The notes under the pieces: model-generated
Told to the model about the DNA's origin: nothing
The model's database searches: none
What the model saw: the letters and a program-made list of their open reading frames with translations, nothing else
Shown here: positions 42,789-50,909 of the stretch, one piece after another
Layout of the letters: the number at the start of each line of letters is the position of its first letter
Position numbering within the stretch: the stretch's first letter is position 1
Assembly (NCBI RefSeq): GCF_007830495.1
Contig: NZ_VLKW01000014.1
Span: 1-64,000, forward strand
DNA: 64,000 bases
From: Pseudoduganella flava
GTDB lineage: Bacteria; Pseudomonadota; Gammaproteobacteria; Burkholderiales; Burkholderiaceae_D
Direction: 5' to 3'
Made by a program: the position numbers and the translations under genes

Positions 42789-44189
42789 TTATCCCTCCAG
42801 ACCCGGCACCGGATTCGCCCCGGCATCGACCGGCATCTCCAGCAGATAGTCCGGCACGACCCGCCCGAACACGCTGCCGAACATCGCCGCGGCCTGCGCG
42901 GCGGCCAGGTGAAAGCGCCGCGCCAGTTCGGCGCGTACGATGGGATCGGTGCCGGCGAGCCAGCGCTGCTGCAGGCTGTGCATGCCGCGCAGCTGGTCCT
43001 GCAGCGGCGCCAGCGTATCGACCGCGCGCCCGCCGATGTAGGCGCCCTGGCTCATTCCCATCAACGTCAACAGCGTCGCCGAGATCTGGATGTTGCCCAA
43101 TTCATCCGCCCCGCCGGCGATTACATAGACGGCGATGACGAAGGTGAACACCAGCATCTGGAACTTGTAGATGTCGAAGCGTTCGTTGGTCATCAACAGC
43201 TCGCTCGGCCTGCCCGGCGCGTGCGCATCGGCCAGCGGTGCGTTGAACCAGCCGAGTGCCTGCACGTAGCGATGGATCGGCGCATCGAGATCCTTCTTGA
43301 TCGCCCCGGCCAGCTGGCTGCCGGCCGCTCCGGCCGTCGAGATGCCGATCAGGTACAACAGGTCGGTGGAGATCTCCTGCAGCAGCCCGGTGCGCAGCCA
43401 CTGGTAGAACAGCAGCGTGGCGACGATCAGCGTGAACAGCAGCATCTGCAGTTGCGCCAGGCTGGAGCGGCCGGTGATATTCCACGGCAGCAGGCGTGCC
43501 AGCCGCACGCGCCAGCGCAGCCGGCCGGGCGCCTGGCCGGACGGTACCGGAACGGCGGCGCCGGCGATGACGTAGAACGTCGCGGCGAACAGCACCGCCG
43601 CCACGATGCAGGTGGGCTTGCTGGAGATTTCGATGCGCTCGATCCTGCCGAAATAAGCGGTGCCGCGCTGCCCGTCCGCGTAGGCGAAGGCGGCGATCTT
43701 CAGGTGCAGCGACTGGTTGCGCCGCCACAGCTGCCATGGCTCCCGGGCCGCCGACGCATCCGCGAATTCCTCGATGGCCGGCGTGCGGAAGTAGATCCGC
43801 GCCGTGTCCACCAGCTTGGTCTCGTCGTGCGGATGGGCGGCCTTGACGACTTCCACGTGGTCGACCACGAGCGGCATCACGCGGGCGCGGGCGCCGCTCA
43901 GTAATTCGAAATACCCGAGCACGCAGACGCTGTCGAGCCGGTCGACGAAGTTCGGCCAGATGTTCAGGTACGTCAGGTTGCCGCTGGCCAGGCTGGGCGA
44001 CGGCAGCGAGATCTTCGAATTGTCGAGCGTCGCGATGGCCTCGTCGATCGGTCCGCGCAGCGCTGCCACCTGCCGCAGCGGCAGCTGGCCCGAGAAGCGC
44101 GCCGAGCAGATGTCCGGCTCCGCAGCGCACGCCGCCGCGGCCGCGCCGGCGGCCAGGCCGGCGACCAACGCGTACCACAACACGTTCAT
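42789..44189 (-). CDS. Membrane protein of unknown function with internal duplication
   Basis: This 466-residue protein has a signal peptide MNVLWYALVAGLAAGAAAAA cut before EPDIC. It has an exported domain of about 175 residues and then about five membrane helices from residue 195 on. Two segments look duplicated: QMLLFTLIVATLLFYQ followed by DLLYLIGISTAGAAG, and QMLVFTFVIAVYVIAG followed by ATLLTLMGMSQGAY. The ATG at 44189 has GGGAGG in front. It lies 308 bases upstream of, and in the same direction as, the methyltransferase operon, and divergent from the DUF2589 block. The family is not recognised. A link to either block is only by position. Confidence 0.75.
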   Translation of the reverse strand: MNVLWYALVAGLAAGAAAAACAAEPDICSARFSGQLPLRQVAALRGPIDEAIATLDNSKISLPSPSLASGNLTYLNIWPNFVDRLDSVCVLGYFELLSGARARVMPLVVDHVEVVKAAHPHDETKLVDTARIYFRTPAIEEFADASAAREPWQLWRRNQSLHLKIAAFAYADGQRGTAYFGRIERIEISSKPTCIVAAVLFAATFYVIAGAAVPVPSGQAPGRLRWRVRLARLLPWNITGRSSLAQLQMLLFTLIVATLLFYQWLRTGLLQEISTDLLYLIGISTAGAAGSQLAGAIKKDLDAPIHRYVQALGWFNAPLADAHAPGRPSELLMTNERFDIYKFQMLVFTFVIAVYVIAGGADELGNIQISATLLTLMGMSQGAYIGGRAVDTLAPLQDQLRGMHSLQQRWLAGTDPIVRAELARRFHLAAAQAAAMFGSVFGRVVPDYLLEMPVDAGANPVPGLEG

Positions 44190-44365
44190 GACGGCCTCCC
44201 GCACGCAGTGTCAACAGGCCATCGTAAGCACGGGCGCGTGCGGCCGGCTGACCGTCGCTGGCAACGCACCGCGGCCGGCCAGGCATGGTCAGGAAAGCCC
44301 CGTCCTGCCTCGCTATGCTGGGCCGTGCTGACCTGTCGTCCCATCAACTGCCCCCGGGAGATCAA

Positions 44366-44959
44366 ATGGCTATCATGACGAGTCTTGAAGACATGGTGCG
44401 GGCAATCGCCGGCTCCGTGATGAATGCACAAAACATGGTGGAGAAGGCGCAGCTGGCCAACATCTCCTCCTTTTTCGACGAGCAGCACCAGCCCACCGTC
44501 GTCGACCTGGAACTGCCGGCGATCCACAGCACGGCCGAGCCGGGGTCGAATTACCTGTACCGCGTGCCGCTGATTTCGCTGGTGCCCCACAGCTCGCTGG
44601 TGATCGGCGAAGCGGAGGTGGAACTGGATGTGGAGCTGGGCGGCTTCGCCGAGCAGGACCGCGAGGACATCCACGAGGGCATCGTGGACCAGATGGGGCT
44701 GGCCCGCCCGCTCGACACGAAGGCCACGCTGATGGTCGACCCGGCCGGCGGCGGCATGGCCAGCAAGAACGGCAATGCGGCCCACATCAAGCTGCGGCTC
44801 GTCGCCTCCGACAAGTCCGAAGGCCTGGCACGCCTGATCAACGACGTCGTCAAGGCGCAAGGCCCGGCCGTCGTCGTCGCACCGCCGCCCGACCGGGCCG
44901 ACACGCCCGTGGTTTCGCCCGGGGTTTCACCGGGACCGGCGCCGGGAGTGACGCCGTGA
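44366..44959 (+). CDS. DUF2589-like protein 1
   Basis: This 197-residue protein is of the DUF2589 type, inferred from the start TSLEDMVRAIAGSVMNAQNM, VEKAQLANISSFFDEQ and the strand-rich core VPLISLVPHSSLVIGEAEVE. The C-terminus is Pro-rich (VSPGPAPGVTP). There is no signal peptide. The ribosome site GGGAG lies five bases from ATG 44366. Its stop overlaps the GTG start of the next gene by four bases (44956-44959), so it heads a coupled three-gene set. A second DUF2589 protein is 1 kb downstream. Function is unknown in the literature I can recall; the beta-sandwich look suggests a binding or structural role. Confidence 0.7.
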   Translation: MAIMTSLEDMVRAIAGSVMNAQNMVEKAQLANISSFFDEQHQPTVVDLELPAIHSTAEPGSNYLYRVPLISLVPHSSLVIGEAEVELDVELGGFAEQDREDIHEGIVDQMGLARPLDTKATLMVDPAGGGMASKNGNAAHIKLRLVASDKSEGLARLINDVVKAQGPAVVVAPPPDRADTPVVSPGVSPGPAPGVTP

Positions 44960-45234
44960 GCGGCAGCCAGTTCCAGCTGACGAGCATGCGCTTCATCAAG
45001 CGCATCGTCGTCGGGAACGACAACCCGCAGGCGATGCGCACGGAAGCGGAAGTGGGCCAGGCGATGGACCTCGTCAACCGCTGCCTGTCCGGATCGCCGC
45101 GAGGCTACCTGCTGAACGTCGAAAAGAGCTTCGGCCTGTACAACATCGGCGAACACCAGATCGTGCTGCAGTACGCCGTGTACCACGTCGGCTTCGAACG
45201 CAAGCCGCTGTTCCTGGACGAAGCCGATGGCTGA
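44956..45234 (+). CDS. Unknown 92-residue protein
   Basis: This small protein starts at a GTG that overlaps the previous stop. Its sequence, SGSQFQLTSMRFIKRIVVGN, LVNRCLSGSPRGYLLNVEKS and YNIGEHQIVLQYAVYHVGF, alternates strands and looks well ordered, with no signal peptide or membrane helix. It overlaps the following gene by eight bases, so three proteins are made in a coupled way. I do not recognise the family. The neighbouring DUF2589 proteins suggest it works with them. Confidence 0.65.
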   Translation: MSGSQFQLTSMRFIKRIVVGNDNPQAMRTEAEVGQAMDLVNRCLSGSPRGYLLNVEKSFGLYNIGEHQIVLQYAVYHVGFERKPLFLDEADG

Positions 45235-45802
45235 CGCCACGCTTCACTACGACGTGGCCCGCCTGCGCGCGGCGCTCGATGCGGCGCGGTGCGACGCCGC
45301 CGACATCTGCGGCCCCCGTGCCACCACGCCCGCGGCCACCGACTTCCGCTATGTCGACCTGCGCGACGGCACGCTGCAAACCATCCCGGCAGCGGCGTTC
45401 GGCCGCCAGTACGGGCTGTGCCTGCACAGCCTCGAGCTGACGATCCATGGCTATGCCGTAAGCCGGCGCGTCGGCTTCGGCCAAGCGCGGGAGATCGCGT
45501 TCAGCACGCGGCCACCGCCGCGCTGGCGCGGCGTACCGCCTTTACTTGCGCTGCGCGTCCAGACGGGGCCAGGCGGCAGCGCCGTCAGCATCGCCGCGGC
45601 GCGCGGCCCGGCCGGCATCAGCCGCCAGCACCTCGTCGTGCATCTCGATGCGGCGCTGCAGGAGCAGGTGCTGCGAGCCGTGGGCGCGCCGCCTCCCGAC
45701 GATGCGGACGATGACCCCATGAGCCCCCCGCCGCGTGCATCGCTGCTCGCCCGCGTGCGTGCAAGCCTGGGCCGGCTGTTCCGGCGCCGATCCGCCCGGT
45801 GA
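45227..45802 (+). CDS. Unknown 191-residue protein
   Basis: This protein begins ADATLHYDVARLRAALDAAR, overlapping the previous gene. Segments DFRYVDLRDGTLQTIPAAAF, LHSLELTIHGYAVSRRVGFG and SRQHLVVHLDAALQEQVLRA suggest an ordered alpha/beta core of about 145 residues. The C-terminal tail (about 150-191) is Pro-rich and ends in a basic amphipathic helix, RVRASLGRLFRRRSAR, which may touch membrane or nucleic acid. No family is recognised. It is the last gene of the coupled set; 160 bases separate it from the second DUF2589 gene. Confidence 0.65.
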   Translation: MADATLHYDVARLRAALDAARCDAADICGPRATTPAATDFRYVDLRDGTLQTIPAAAFGRQYGLCLHSLELTIHGYAVSRRVGFGQAREIAFSTRPPPRWRGVPPLLALRVQTGPGGSAVSIAAARGPAGISRQHLVVHLDAALQEQVLRAVGAPPPDDADDDPMSPPPRASLLARVRASLGRLFRRRSAR

Positions 45803-45964
45803 CCTGGCCAAAGGGCGGCCAAACCCCGGCGTCAGAAACCGACACGAAGCGCCGTTTGCGCGCCCCTAATCTGACCAGGTCGCGACGCAATTCGATGGAT
45901 GCGCGCCGCCGACGTCCACGCAGTTTCCGGCACCCGTCAGGGTGTAACCCAACAGGAGTACAAC

Positions 45965-46645
45965 ATGGCTGAAATCATAGACATGGCGTCGCAATTCAAG
46001 GGCTTGCCGATGGGCGACCTGATCGGCGGTCCGCTCACCGCCGCCTGCGACGCGCAGGTCCGGCTTGCATCGGCGACGGCCGACTTCATCAAACACGTGG
46101 GCTTCCTGCCACCGAAGGGCAACGATCCGGACGGCATCGGCGACACCCGGCTCGCGCACTTCGCGTTCACCCGGCCGGTGGCGGACCGAAACGATGCCAC
46201 CCGCACCGTCGAGGAATCGGTGACGCTGGACGTGCCGCTGCTGGCCATCGTCAAGATCCCCAGCCTGGCTATCACGAAGGTCGACATCACGTTCGACATG
46301 GAGGTGAAGTCGTCGTTCGCGTCGCGCGAGACGGAAGACAAGAGCGGCAAGTTCGGCGCCGACATCAGCGTGGGCTGGGGCCCGTTCAGCGCCCACGTGC
46401 ACCTGGAAGGCTCGGTCTCAACGCACAAGGAAAACACGCGCACCTCCGACAACTCGGCGAAGTACCACGTGCAGGTGCTGGCCGAGGATGGCGGCATGCC
46501 CGAAGGGCTGGCGCGCGTGATGGACATCCTGCATACCGCGATCCAGCCCCGCACGGCCGCGCCGGCCGCAGGTACGGGCACTTCCACCACGGCGACCACG
46601 CCGACCACGCCGCCCGCCCCGGTCGCTCCGCCGCCCGGCCCGTGA
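45965..46645 (+). CDS. DUF2589 protein 2
   Basis: This 226-residue protein has the clear DUF2589 start MASQFKGLPMGDLIGGPLTA, CDAQVRLASATADFI, then strand-rich DVPLLAIVKIPSLAITKVDI and FDMEVKSSFASRETEDKSG. It ends with a Thr/Pro-rich disordered tail (residues about 198-226). CAGGAG precedes ATG 45965. It has no signal peptide. It probably pairs with the first DUF2589 protein (44366). The GH19 enzyme gene follows by 84 bases with its own good ribosome site. The role of DUF2589 is unknown to me. Confidence 0.85.
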   Translation: MAEIIDMASQFKGLPMGDLIGGPLTAACDAQVRLASATADFIKHVGFLPPKGNDPDGIGDTRLAHFAFTRPVADRNDATRTVEESVTLDVPLLAIVKIPSLAITKVDITFDMEVKSSFASRETEDKSGKFGADISVGWGPFSAHVHLEGSVSTHKENTRTSDNSAKYHVQVLAEDGGMPEGLARVMDILHTAIQPRTAAPAAGTGTSTTATTPTTPPAPVAPPPGP

Positions 46646-46729
46646 TCCCGACATAACGCACCGCCGGCAAGCCCGGGCAACCGGGCCGCCGGCGGCCCGC
46701 AACCGCATCGCATCGACAGGAGCTCCCAC

Positions 46730-47383
46730 ATGACCCCCATCACAGAGCAGCAGTTGCAGGACATTCTCGCGGCCGGCGCCGGCGATCCGCGCCCGCCATT
46801 ATGGACCGCGCCCCTGAACCAGGGCATGGCCGCGGGCGCGATCGATACGCCGGTGCGCCAGGCCGCGTTCCTGGCCCAGGTGCTCGTCGAATCGGCGCAG
46901 CTGCGCCAGCTGGTCGAATCGCTGGAGTATTCGGCGCCGCGGCTGCGGCAGGTCTGGCCGCGGCAGTTCCCCACCGACGCCGACGCGCAAGCCTGCAGCC
47001 ACGCGCCGGAAAAGCTGGCCAACAAGGTCTACGCGAACCGCCTCGGCAACGGCGACGAGGCGAGCGGCGACGGCTGGCGCTATCGCGGCCGCGGCCTGAT
47101 CCAGCTGACCGGCCGCGCCAACTACGCCGCGCTGGCGGCCGCGATGCACATCGACGCGGTAGGCAATCCCGACATGCTGGCCGAGCCGACGGGCGCCGTG
47201 CTGTCGGCCGTCTGGTTCTGGCAGACGAAAGGCCTGAACGCGATCGCGGATCGCACGGCCGGCAGCGACGGCGACGAGCACTTCACCGAGCTGACACGGC
47301 GCATCAACGGCGGCATCAACGGCTTGCCGGAGCGGCGGGCGTATTGGGAACGCACGCGCCAGGTGCTCGGCGTGAACCGCTGA
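46730..47383 (+). CDS. GH19-family lysozyme/chitinase-like enzyme
   Basis: This 217-residue glycoside hydrolase family 19 catalytic domain resembles phage-type endolysins. Landmarks are QAAFLAQVLVESAQLRQLVE with the first catalytic Glu (near residue 49), KVYANRLGNGDEASGDGWRY with the second acid, and GRGLIQLTGRANYAALAAAM. It lacks a signal peptide and a binding domain, so export or delivery would need another route. AGGAGC precedes the ATG. No holin, spanin, capsid or tail gene is present, so this is not a recognisable prophage. It sits inside the DUF2589 block and might be its enzymatic output. The substrate is peptidoglycan or chitin. Confidence 0.85.
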   Translation: MTPITEQQLQDILAAGAGDPRPPLWTAPLNQGMAAGAIDTPVRQAAFLAQVLVESAQLRQLVESLEYSAPRLRQVWPRQFPTDADAQACSHAPEKLANKVYANRLGNGDEASGDGWRYRGRGLIQLTGRANYAALAAAMHIDAVGNPDMLAEPTGAVLSAVWFWQTKGLNAIADRTAGSDGDEHFTELTRRINGGINGLPERRAYWERTRQVLGVNR

Positions 47384-47475
47384 CCGCCCCGCCACCCTTT
47401 TCACATTTCACATCGGGTTCGCCTGCCTGCCCCGGCAAGCGGGGACGAACTCGCCCTTCATCCATGGAGACCATC

Positions 47476-48687
47476 ATGAGCAACTACAGTAAAGTCCAGT
47501 TCATTTCCTGGGAGGTGTACACCGGCCCGATCATCGTCGACCAGCAGGCAGGGATCGGCCTTTACCCCGGCCTGCGCGATCAGGACCAGGACAAGCGCAC
47601 CGGTGTGCTGGGCCAGTGCCGGGACATCGATGCGCGCGTGGCATTCACGGCCGACGCCCTCGCCAAGGCCGAAGCCGCGAGCGACCGCAGTCCCTCGACG
47701 CTGAAGATCTTCATGGCGCCCGAGTTCCTGTACCGCGGCGCCGGCGGTGCCTATCTGAACGACCTGCTGAACGGGTGGCAACCACCGGGTGCGCCGGCCG
47801 AGTTTGGCCTGCCGGCGCCCTATAACGGCCCCTGGCCCGGCCTGTTCGGCGCGCTACGGGCCCTGGTGGCCAGGAGCGCCTTTGAAGACTGGGTCTTCGT
47901 CTTCGGCACCGCCATCAGCGCATCGTTCCCGACCCGCAAGGCGACATCCGGCAAATACGTGCTCGATCCGTCCCAGCCTGGCGAGATCTACAACTCGGCG
48001 CTGATCCAGCGCGGCGGTACGGGCCACACGGCCGATGCCTACGTTTCGCGCAAGCAGTACATCTCCGGCATCGACTTCATCAACTGGTATGGCGCCGTGC
48101 AGCAGCACATGCCGGGAACGGTCGAGCCGGCCGATCCCGAGGCAGTGGTGCCCGAGGATGCGATGGGCGTGCCGGAAGGATCGGCCGTATTCCGGCTGCC
48201 CGCCGTCAATGACGGCACTGGCGCACCGATCGATTTCGGCATCGAGATCTGCCTCGATCACGCAAGCAGCGGCGGCAACCATGCCAACGCCTTCGGGCGC
48301 ATACGCACGGCGAACCAGTACGTGAAGATCCAGCTGGTGCCGTCGGCCGGCATGCGCCTGAAACCCGAATCGATTCGCCTGCAGCCGGCCGGCGGCCCCA
48401 CGCCGAACTCGTACGCGTTCAATTGCGACGGCCTCGCCACGATGGCCGGCAACGAATACGGCAGCCATACCCAGGTGTGGAACGGCGCCAATGGCGCGAT
48501 CCCCGCCGCGGCCAACAGGCTGATCGAGATCAGCGGGGGCACGCAACTGGCAAACACGGTGGTGCAGGCCGTCGCCCCCACCGTAGCCACTCCGCTTGGG
48601 CAGGTGGCAGCCAGCATGTTGTGGAACAACGGGGGCGGGGTGCAAGGCGCCGGCAACGTGCGGGTGATGGCGCCGCGCGACCTGTAG
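47476..48687 (+). CDS. Nitrilase-superfamily (carbon-nitrogen hydrolase) protein, divergent
   Basis: This 403-residue protein has the CN-hydrolase pattern, though it is long and divergent. The putative Glu83 is in IFMAPEFLYRG, Lys193 in DAYVSRKQYISG and the nucleophile Cys259 in DFGIEICLDHASSGG. Together they form the full Glu-Lys-Cys triad in correct order. It would hydrolyse an amide or nitrile. The start at ATG 47476 has GGAGA upstream; an in-frame ATG lies at 47464. There is no signal peptide. The C-terminal part (about 330-403: EISGGTQLANTVVQAVAPT and on) is outside the usual fold. The last gene of the plus-strand block, it is followed by a strong terminator. The substrate is unknown. 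Confidence 0.75.
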   Translation: MSNYSKVQFISWEVYTGPIIVDQQAGIGLYPGLRDQDQDKRTGVLGQCRDIDARVAFTADALAKAEAASDRSPSTLKIFMAPEFLYRGAGGAYLNDLLNGWQPPGAPAEFGLPAPYNGPWPGLFGALRALVARSAFEDWVFVFGTAISASFPTRKATSGKYVLDPSQPGEIYNSALIQRGGTGHTADAYVSRKQYISGIDFINWYGAVQQHMPGTVEPADPEAVVPEDAMGVPEGSAVFRLPAVNDGTGAPIDFGIEICLDHASSGGNHANAFGRIRTANQYVKIQLVPSAGMRLKPESIRLQPAGGPTPNSYAFNCDGLATMAGNEYGSHTQVWNGANGAIPAAANRLIEISGGTQLANTVVQAVAPTVATPLGQVAASMLWNNGGGVQGAGNVRVMAPRDL

Positions 48688-48743
48688 GCTGATCGCCTGG
48701 TACAAACGGCGCGCCCGCGCCGGTCGATGAAATACCTGCTCGT

Positions 48744-48772
48744 AAAAAGAGCCGGCTTGCCGGCTCTTCTTG
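48744..48772. terminator. Bidirectional Rho-independent terminator
   Basis: A 10-base stem AAGAGCCGGC (48747-48756) with GCCGGCTCTT (48759-48768) is flanked by five A on the left and CTTGTT on the right. It lies between the nitrilase-like gene and the convergent gene at 48788, and can stop both. Confidence 0.85.
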
Positions 48773-48787
48773 TTGCCAAGATATTGC

Positions 48788-49147
48788 TTACCTTCCCTGC
48801 GCGTCGATATCGGCCAGCGTCTCCAAACCCTTCGGCGTGACGGTGTACCCGCCTTCGGTGGCGACGATATGGGATTTCTTGCCGAGGAAAGCGAGCACGT
48901 CGCCATCCAGCACAGTGGCGGGATCGGCGGCGAGGGAGCGCAGGCCGACGATGCAGCGGCGCAGGAACAGGATTTCCTTGCCCTTGTCGGTCAGCGCGAT
49001 GCGGCCGTCGCGGGAGACGGACAGCATCTTCAGGCCGGCCAGCCGCTTCGTATTGCGCGCCACGCAGGCGCTGGGCCTGCCCTGCACGCCGCGGCGCACT
49101 TCGTCCAGCGCGTTGTATTCGTCGGTGGTGAGTTTTTCGTCTTTCAT
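48788..49147 (-). CDS. Conserved hypothetical protein, winged-helix-like
   Basis: This 119-residue protein begins MKDEKLTTDEYNALDEVRRG. Two similar segments, AGLKMLSVSRDGRIALTDKG and EGGYTVTPKGLETLADIDAQ, look like the wing and C-terminal helix of winged-helix folds. A role in nucleic-acid binding is therefore possible. Such proteins occur in related Oxalobacteraceae without known function. It is monocistronic and ends at the shared terminator. Its confidence as a real gene is good; its function is not known. Confidence 0.65.
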   Translation of the reverse strand: MKDEKLTTDEYNALDEVRRGVQGRPSACVARNTKRLAGLKMLSVSRDGRIALTDKGKEILFLRRCIVGLRSLAADPATVLDGDVLAFLGKKSHIVATEGGYTVTPKGLETLADIDAQGR

Positions 49148-49231
49148 TCAAACAGGTCCATGATGGCGCAAGGCCGCCATGGTACGCGGGGCGCGCGGGA
49201 CCGGCAAGCGCCCCACTCGCTTATTTCCCTC

Positions 49232-49354
49232 TTATTTGAACGCCTTCACCGTCAGCCACAGCAGGCCAAGACCGGCCACGACGCCGGCCCATGCCATGCG
49301 GATGTGGTTCATCCGGCGGCCCAGGTAGATCTTGTTATGTAAGGAATTGCCCAT
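49232..49354 (-). CDS. Small membrane protein, 40 residues
   Basis: This short frame has a good ribosome site (GGAGAG, seven bases before the ATG at 49352-49354). The protein reads MGNSLHNKIYLGRRMNHIRM and then a single membrane helix AWAGVVAGLGLLWLTVKAF, closing with Lys. The positive-inside rule puts the N-terminus in the cytoplasm. I know no family. Small single-helix proteins of this kind often bind and tune larger membrane complexes; here the partner is not evident. Confidence 0.65.
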   Translation of the reverse strand: MGNSLHNKIYLGRRMNHIRMAWAGVVAGLGLLWLTVKAFK

Positions 49355-49546
49355 GGCACTCTCCAAAATAAATCATCAGGTCTTGGAATCGATTATAAAA
49401 ACAGTTCGGTGACGCTCATGTGACAACCGCCACAAAAACAACACGATGTATCCACACAGCAACAGCTATTTCTAAGCATCAATGCGGCGCCGCAGCATGA
49501 GCCGTCCTGTTAGCATTTGTCCATCCCACACCAACAGGAGAGAGCG

Positions 49547-49720
49547 ATGGCAACGACGCAACGACCCGAGTCGCCTGACGAAGCCAAGGGCGGCCACATG
49601 ATGAACGAGCCGGATATCGGCAGCGGCGAGAAATCGCCGGGCGAGCAGGAAACGGACGAACAGATTCGCCAGATCCCGCAACGTACCCCGCCGGCGCCGC
49701 AGTCGAACCCGCAGCGCTGA
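49547..49720 (+). CDS. Small hydrophilic protein, 57 residues
   Basis: This small, charged, probably disordered protein has segments ATTQRPESPDEAKGGHMMNE and QETDEQIRQIPQRTPPAPQS. The ribosome site AGGAGAG lies just before ATG 49547. Its stop abuts the stop of the next gene on the other strand. The clear start signal and genus-type composition support a real gene. Function is unknown; Gln/Pro/Glu-rich small proteins often appear in stress responses, but nothing here proves this. Confidence 0.55.
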   Translation: MATTQRPESPDEAKGGHMMNEPDIGSGEKSPGEQETDEQIRQIPQRTPPAPQSNPQR

Positions 49721-49891
49721 TCACATCTTCATCGGTGGCGGCGGTGCCGTTGGTTCCTTTACCGGCGGCACCTCCGTCGGCGGTACCTCGGGCGCGGGCG
49801 GCTGCGCCGGCGGATCCTGTTCGGGTTGTGGCAGATCCGGATCCGGCGTGATGTGCGCGCGGATGCCCGAGTCCTTGCTGGTCGGCTGCAT
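49721..49891 (-). CDS. Small Pro-rich protein, 56 residues
   Basis: The minus strand encodes MQPTSKDSGIRAHITPDPDL followed by a Pro/Glu/Val-rich stretch ending PPPPMKM. GGAG sits seven bases before the ATG at 49891; an upstream in-frame ATG at 49897 is too close to it. It is convergent with the 57-residue gene; the two stop codons touch. It has no signal peptide or membrane helix and is likely disordered. No family is recognised. Below the size of the other genes, it is still supported by its ribosome site and by biased composition. Confidence 0.5.
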   Translation of the reverse strand: MQPTSKDSGIRAHITPDPDLPQPEQDPPAQPPAPEVPPTEVPPVKEPTAPPPPMKM

Positions 49892-50055
49892 GCTCATGCT
49901 CCTCAGTAAATATTGACAAAAAGCTTATCACTTCCGGCGCAATCGTGTCGCCGGGCATGACTCAAGCGGAACGCAAGCCCCCCTTCCAAAATCGCAAATT
50001 GTGGCGCCAAACGGTGCCCCCTACACTGGCTCGAACGACAACAACCGAGCCAGCC

Positions 50056-50901
50056 ATGCCCGCTTTCGATCTCTCCCTGTTGCAGCAATGGGTCGGCAAG
50101 ACCGAGACGCTGCACGACACCGTCCACCCCGGCACCATTGCCGCCCTGGCCGCCACATTGGACCTTCCCGCTCCCGCCGCCGCGCTGCCGCCGCTGTGGC
50201 ACTGGATCCTGTTCTGGTCCGCCGCGCCCGGCGCGCAGCTGGGCGAGGACGGTCACCCGCGCCGCGGCGGCTTCCTGCCGCCCGTGCCGCTGCCGCGGCG
50301 GATGTGGGCCGGTGGCCGGCTGACCTTTATCCACCCGGTCCCCATCGGTGCGGACCTGACGCGCAAGTCGACGATCCGCGACGTGCAGGCCAAGGATGGC
50401 GCCACCGGGCCGCTGGCGTTTGTCACCGTGCGCCACGAGATCGCCCATGACGGCGTCACGGCCATCACCGAGGAGCACGACATCGTCTACCGCGGCCTGC
50501 CCGCGCCCGGCACACCGGCACCGGCGGCGAAGGCCCCACCGGGCGGCGCCGAGTGGTCGCGCACCATCGTGCCGGACCCGGTGCTGCTGTTCCGCTACTC
50601 GGCGCTGACCTTCAACGGCCACCGCATCCATTACGACCGCAGCTACGTGACAGACGTGGAAGGCTATCCGGGCCTGATCGTGCATGGCCCGCTGATCGCC
50701 ACGCTGCTGCTCGAACTGCTGCGCGCCCGCCTGCCGGACGCGAAAGTGGCGTCGTTCAGCTTCCGCGCCGTCGCGCCGCTGTTCGATACCGCCCCGTTCA
50801 CGGTGCGCGGCAAGCGCGGCCCGGACGGCACCGTGCTGCTGTGGGCCGAAACGCCCGACGGCGCGCTGGCGATGCAGGCCGAAGCGCAACTCACTGAATG
50901 A
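50056..50901 (+). CDS. ich: Itaconyl-CoA hydratase (MaoC / FAS1-like dehydratase)
   Basis: This enzyme would add water to itaconyl-CoA (or mesaconyl-CoA) to give citramalyl-CoA. The 281-residue double-hotdog protein has an N-terminal FAS1-like dehydratase half (LLQQWVGKTETLHDTVHPGT) and a C-terminal MaoC half with FRYSALTFNGHRIHYDRSYV, where Asp/His act in catalysis, and YPGLIVHGPLIATLLLELL. It heads an operon of five genes. Gene content matches the Pseudomonas aeruginosa itaconate locus (PA0878 to PA0884), in which the first gene is ich. I start at ATG 50056; an in-frame upstream start at 49945 has no ribosome site. Confidence 0.8.
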   Translation: MPAFDLSLLQQWVGKTETLHDTVHPGTIAALAATLDLPAPAAALPPLWHWILFWSAAPGAQLGEDGHPRRGGFLPPVPLPRRMWAGGRLTFIHPVPIGADLTRKSTIRDVQAKDGATGPLAFVTVRHEIAHDGVTAITEEHDIVYRGLPAPGTPAPAAKAPPGGAEWSRTIVPDPVLLFRYSALTFNGHRIHYDRSYVTDVEGYPGLIVHGPLIATLLLELLRARLPDAKVASFSFRAVAPLFDTAPFTVRGKRGPDGTVLLWAETPDGALAMQAEAQLTE

Positions 50902-50909
50902 CGCACTGA

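Noticed and set aside
46730..47383. Prophage or tailocin remnant, because of the GH19 enzyme
   Set aside because: No holin, capsid, tail, integrase or attachment site in the surrounding 12 kb.
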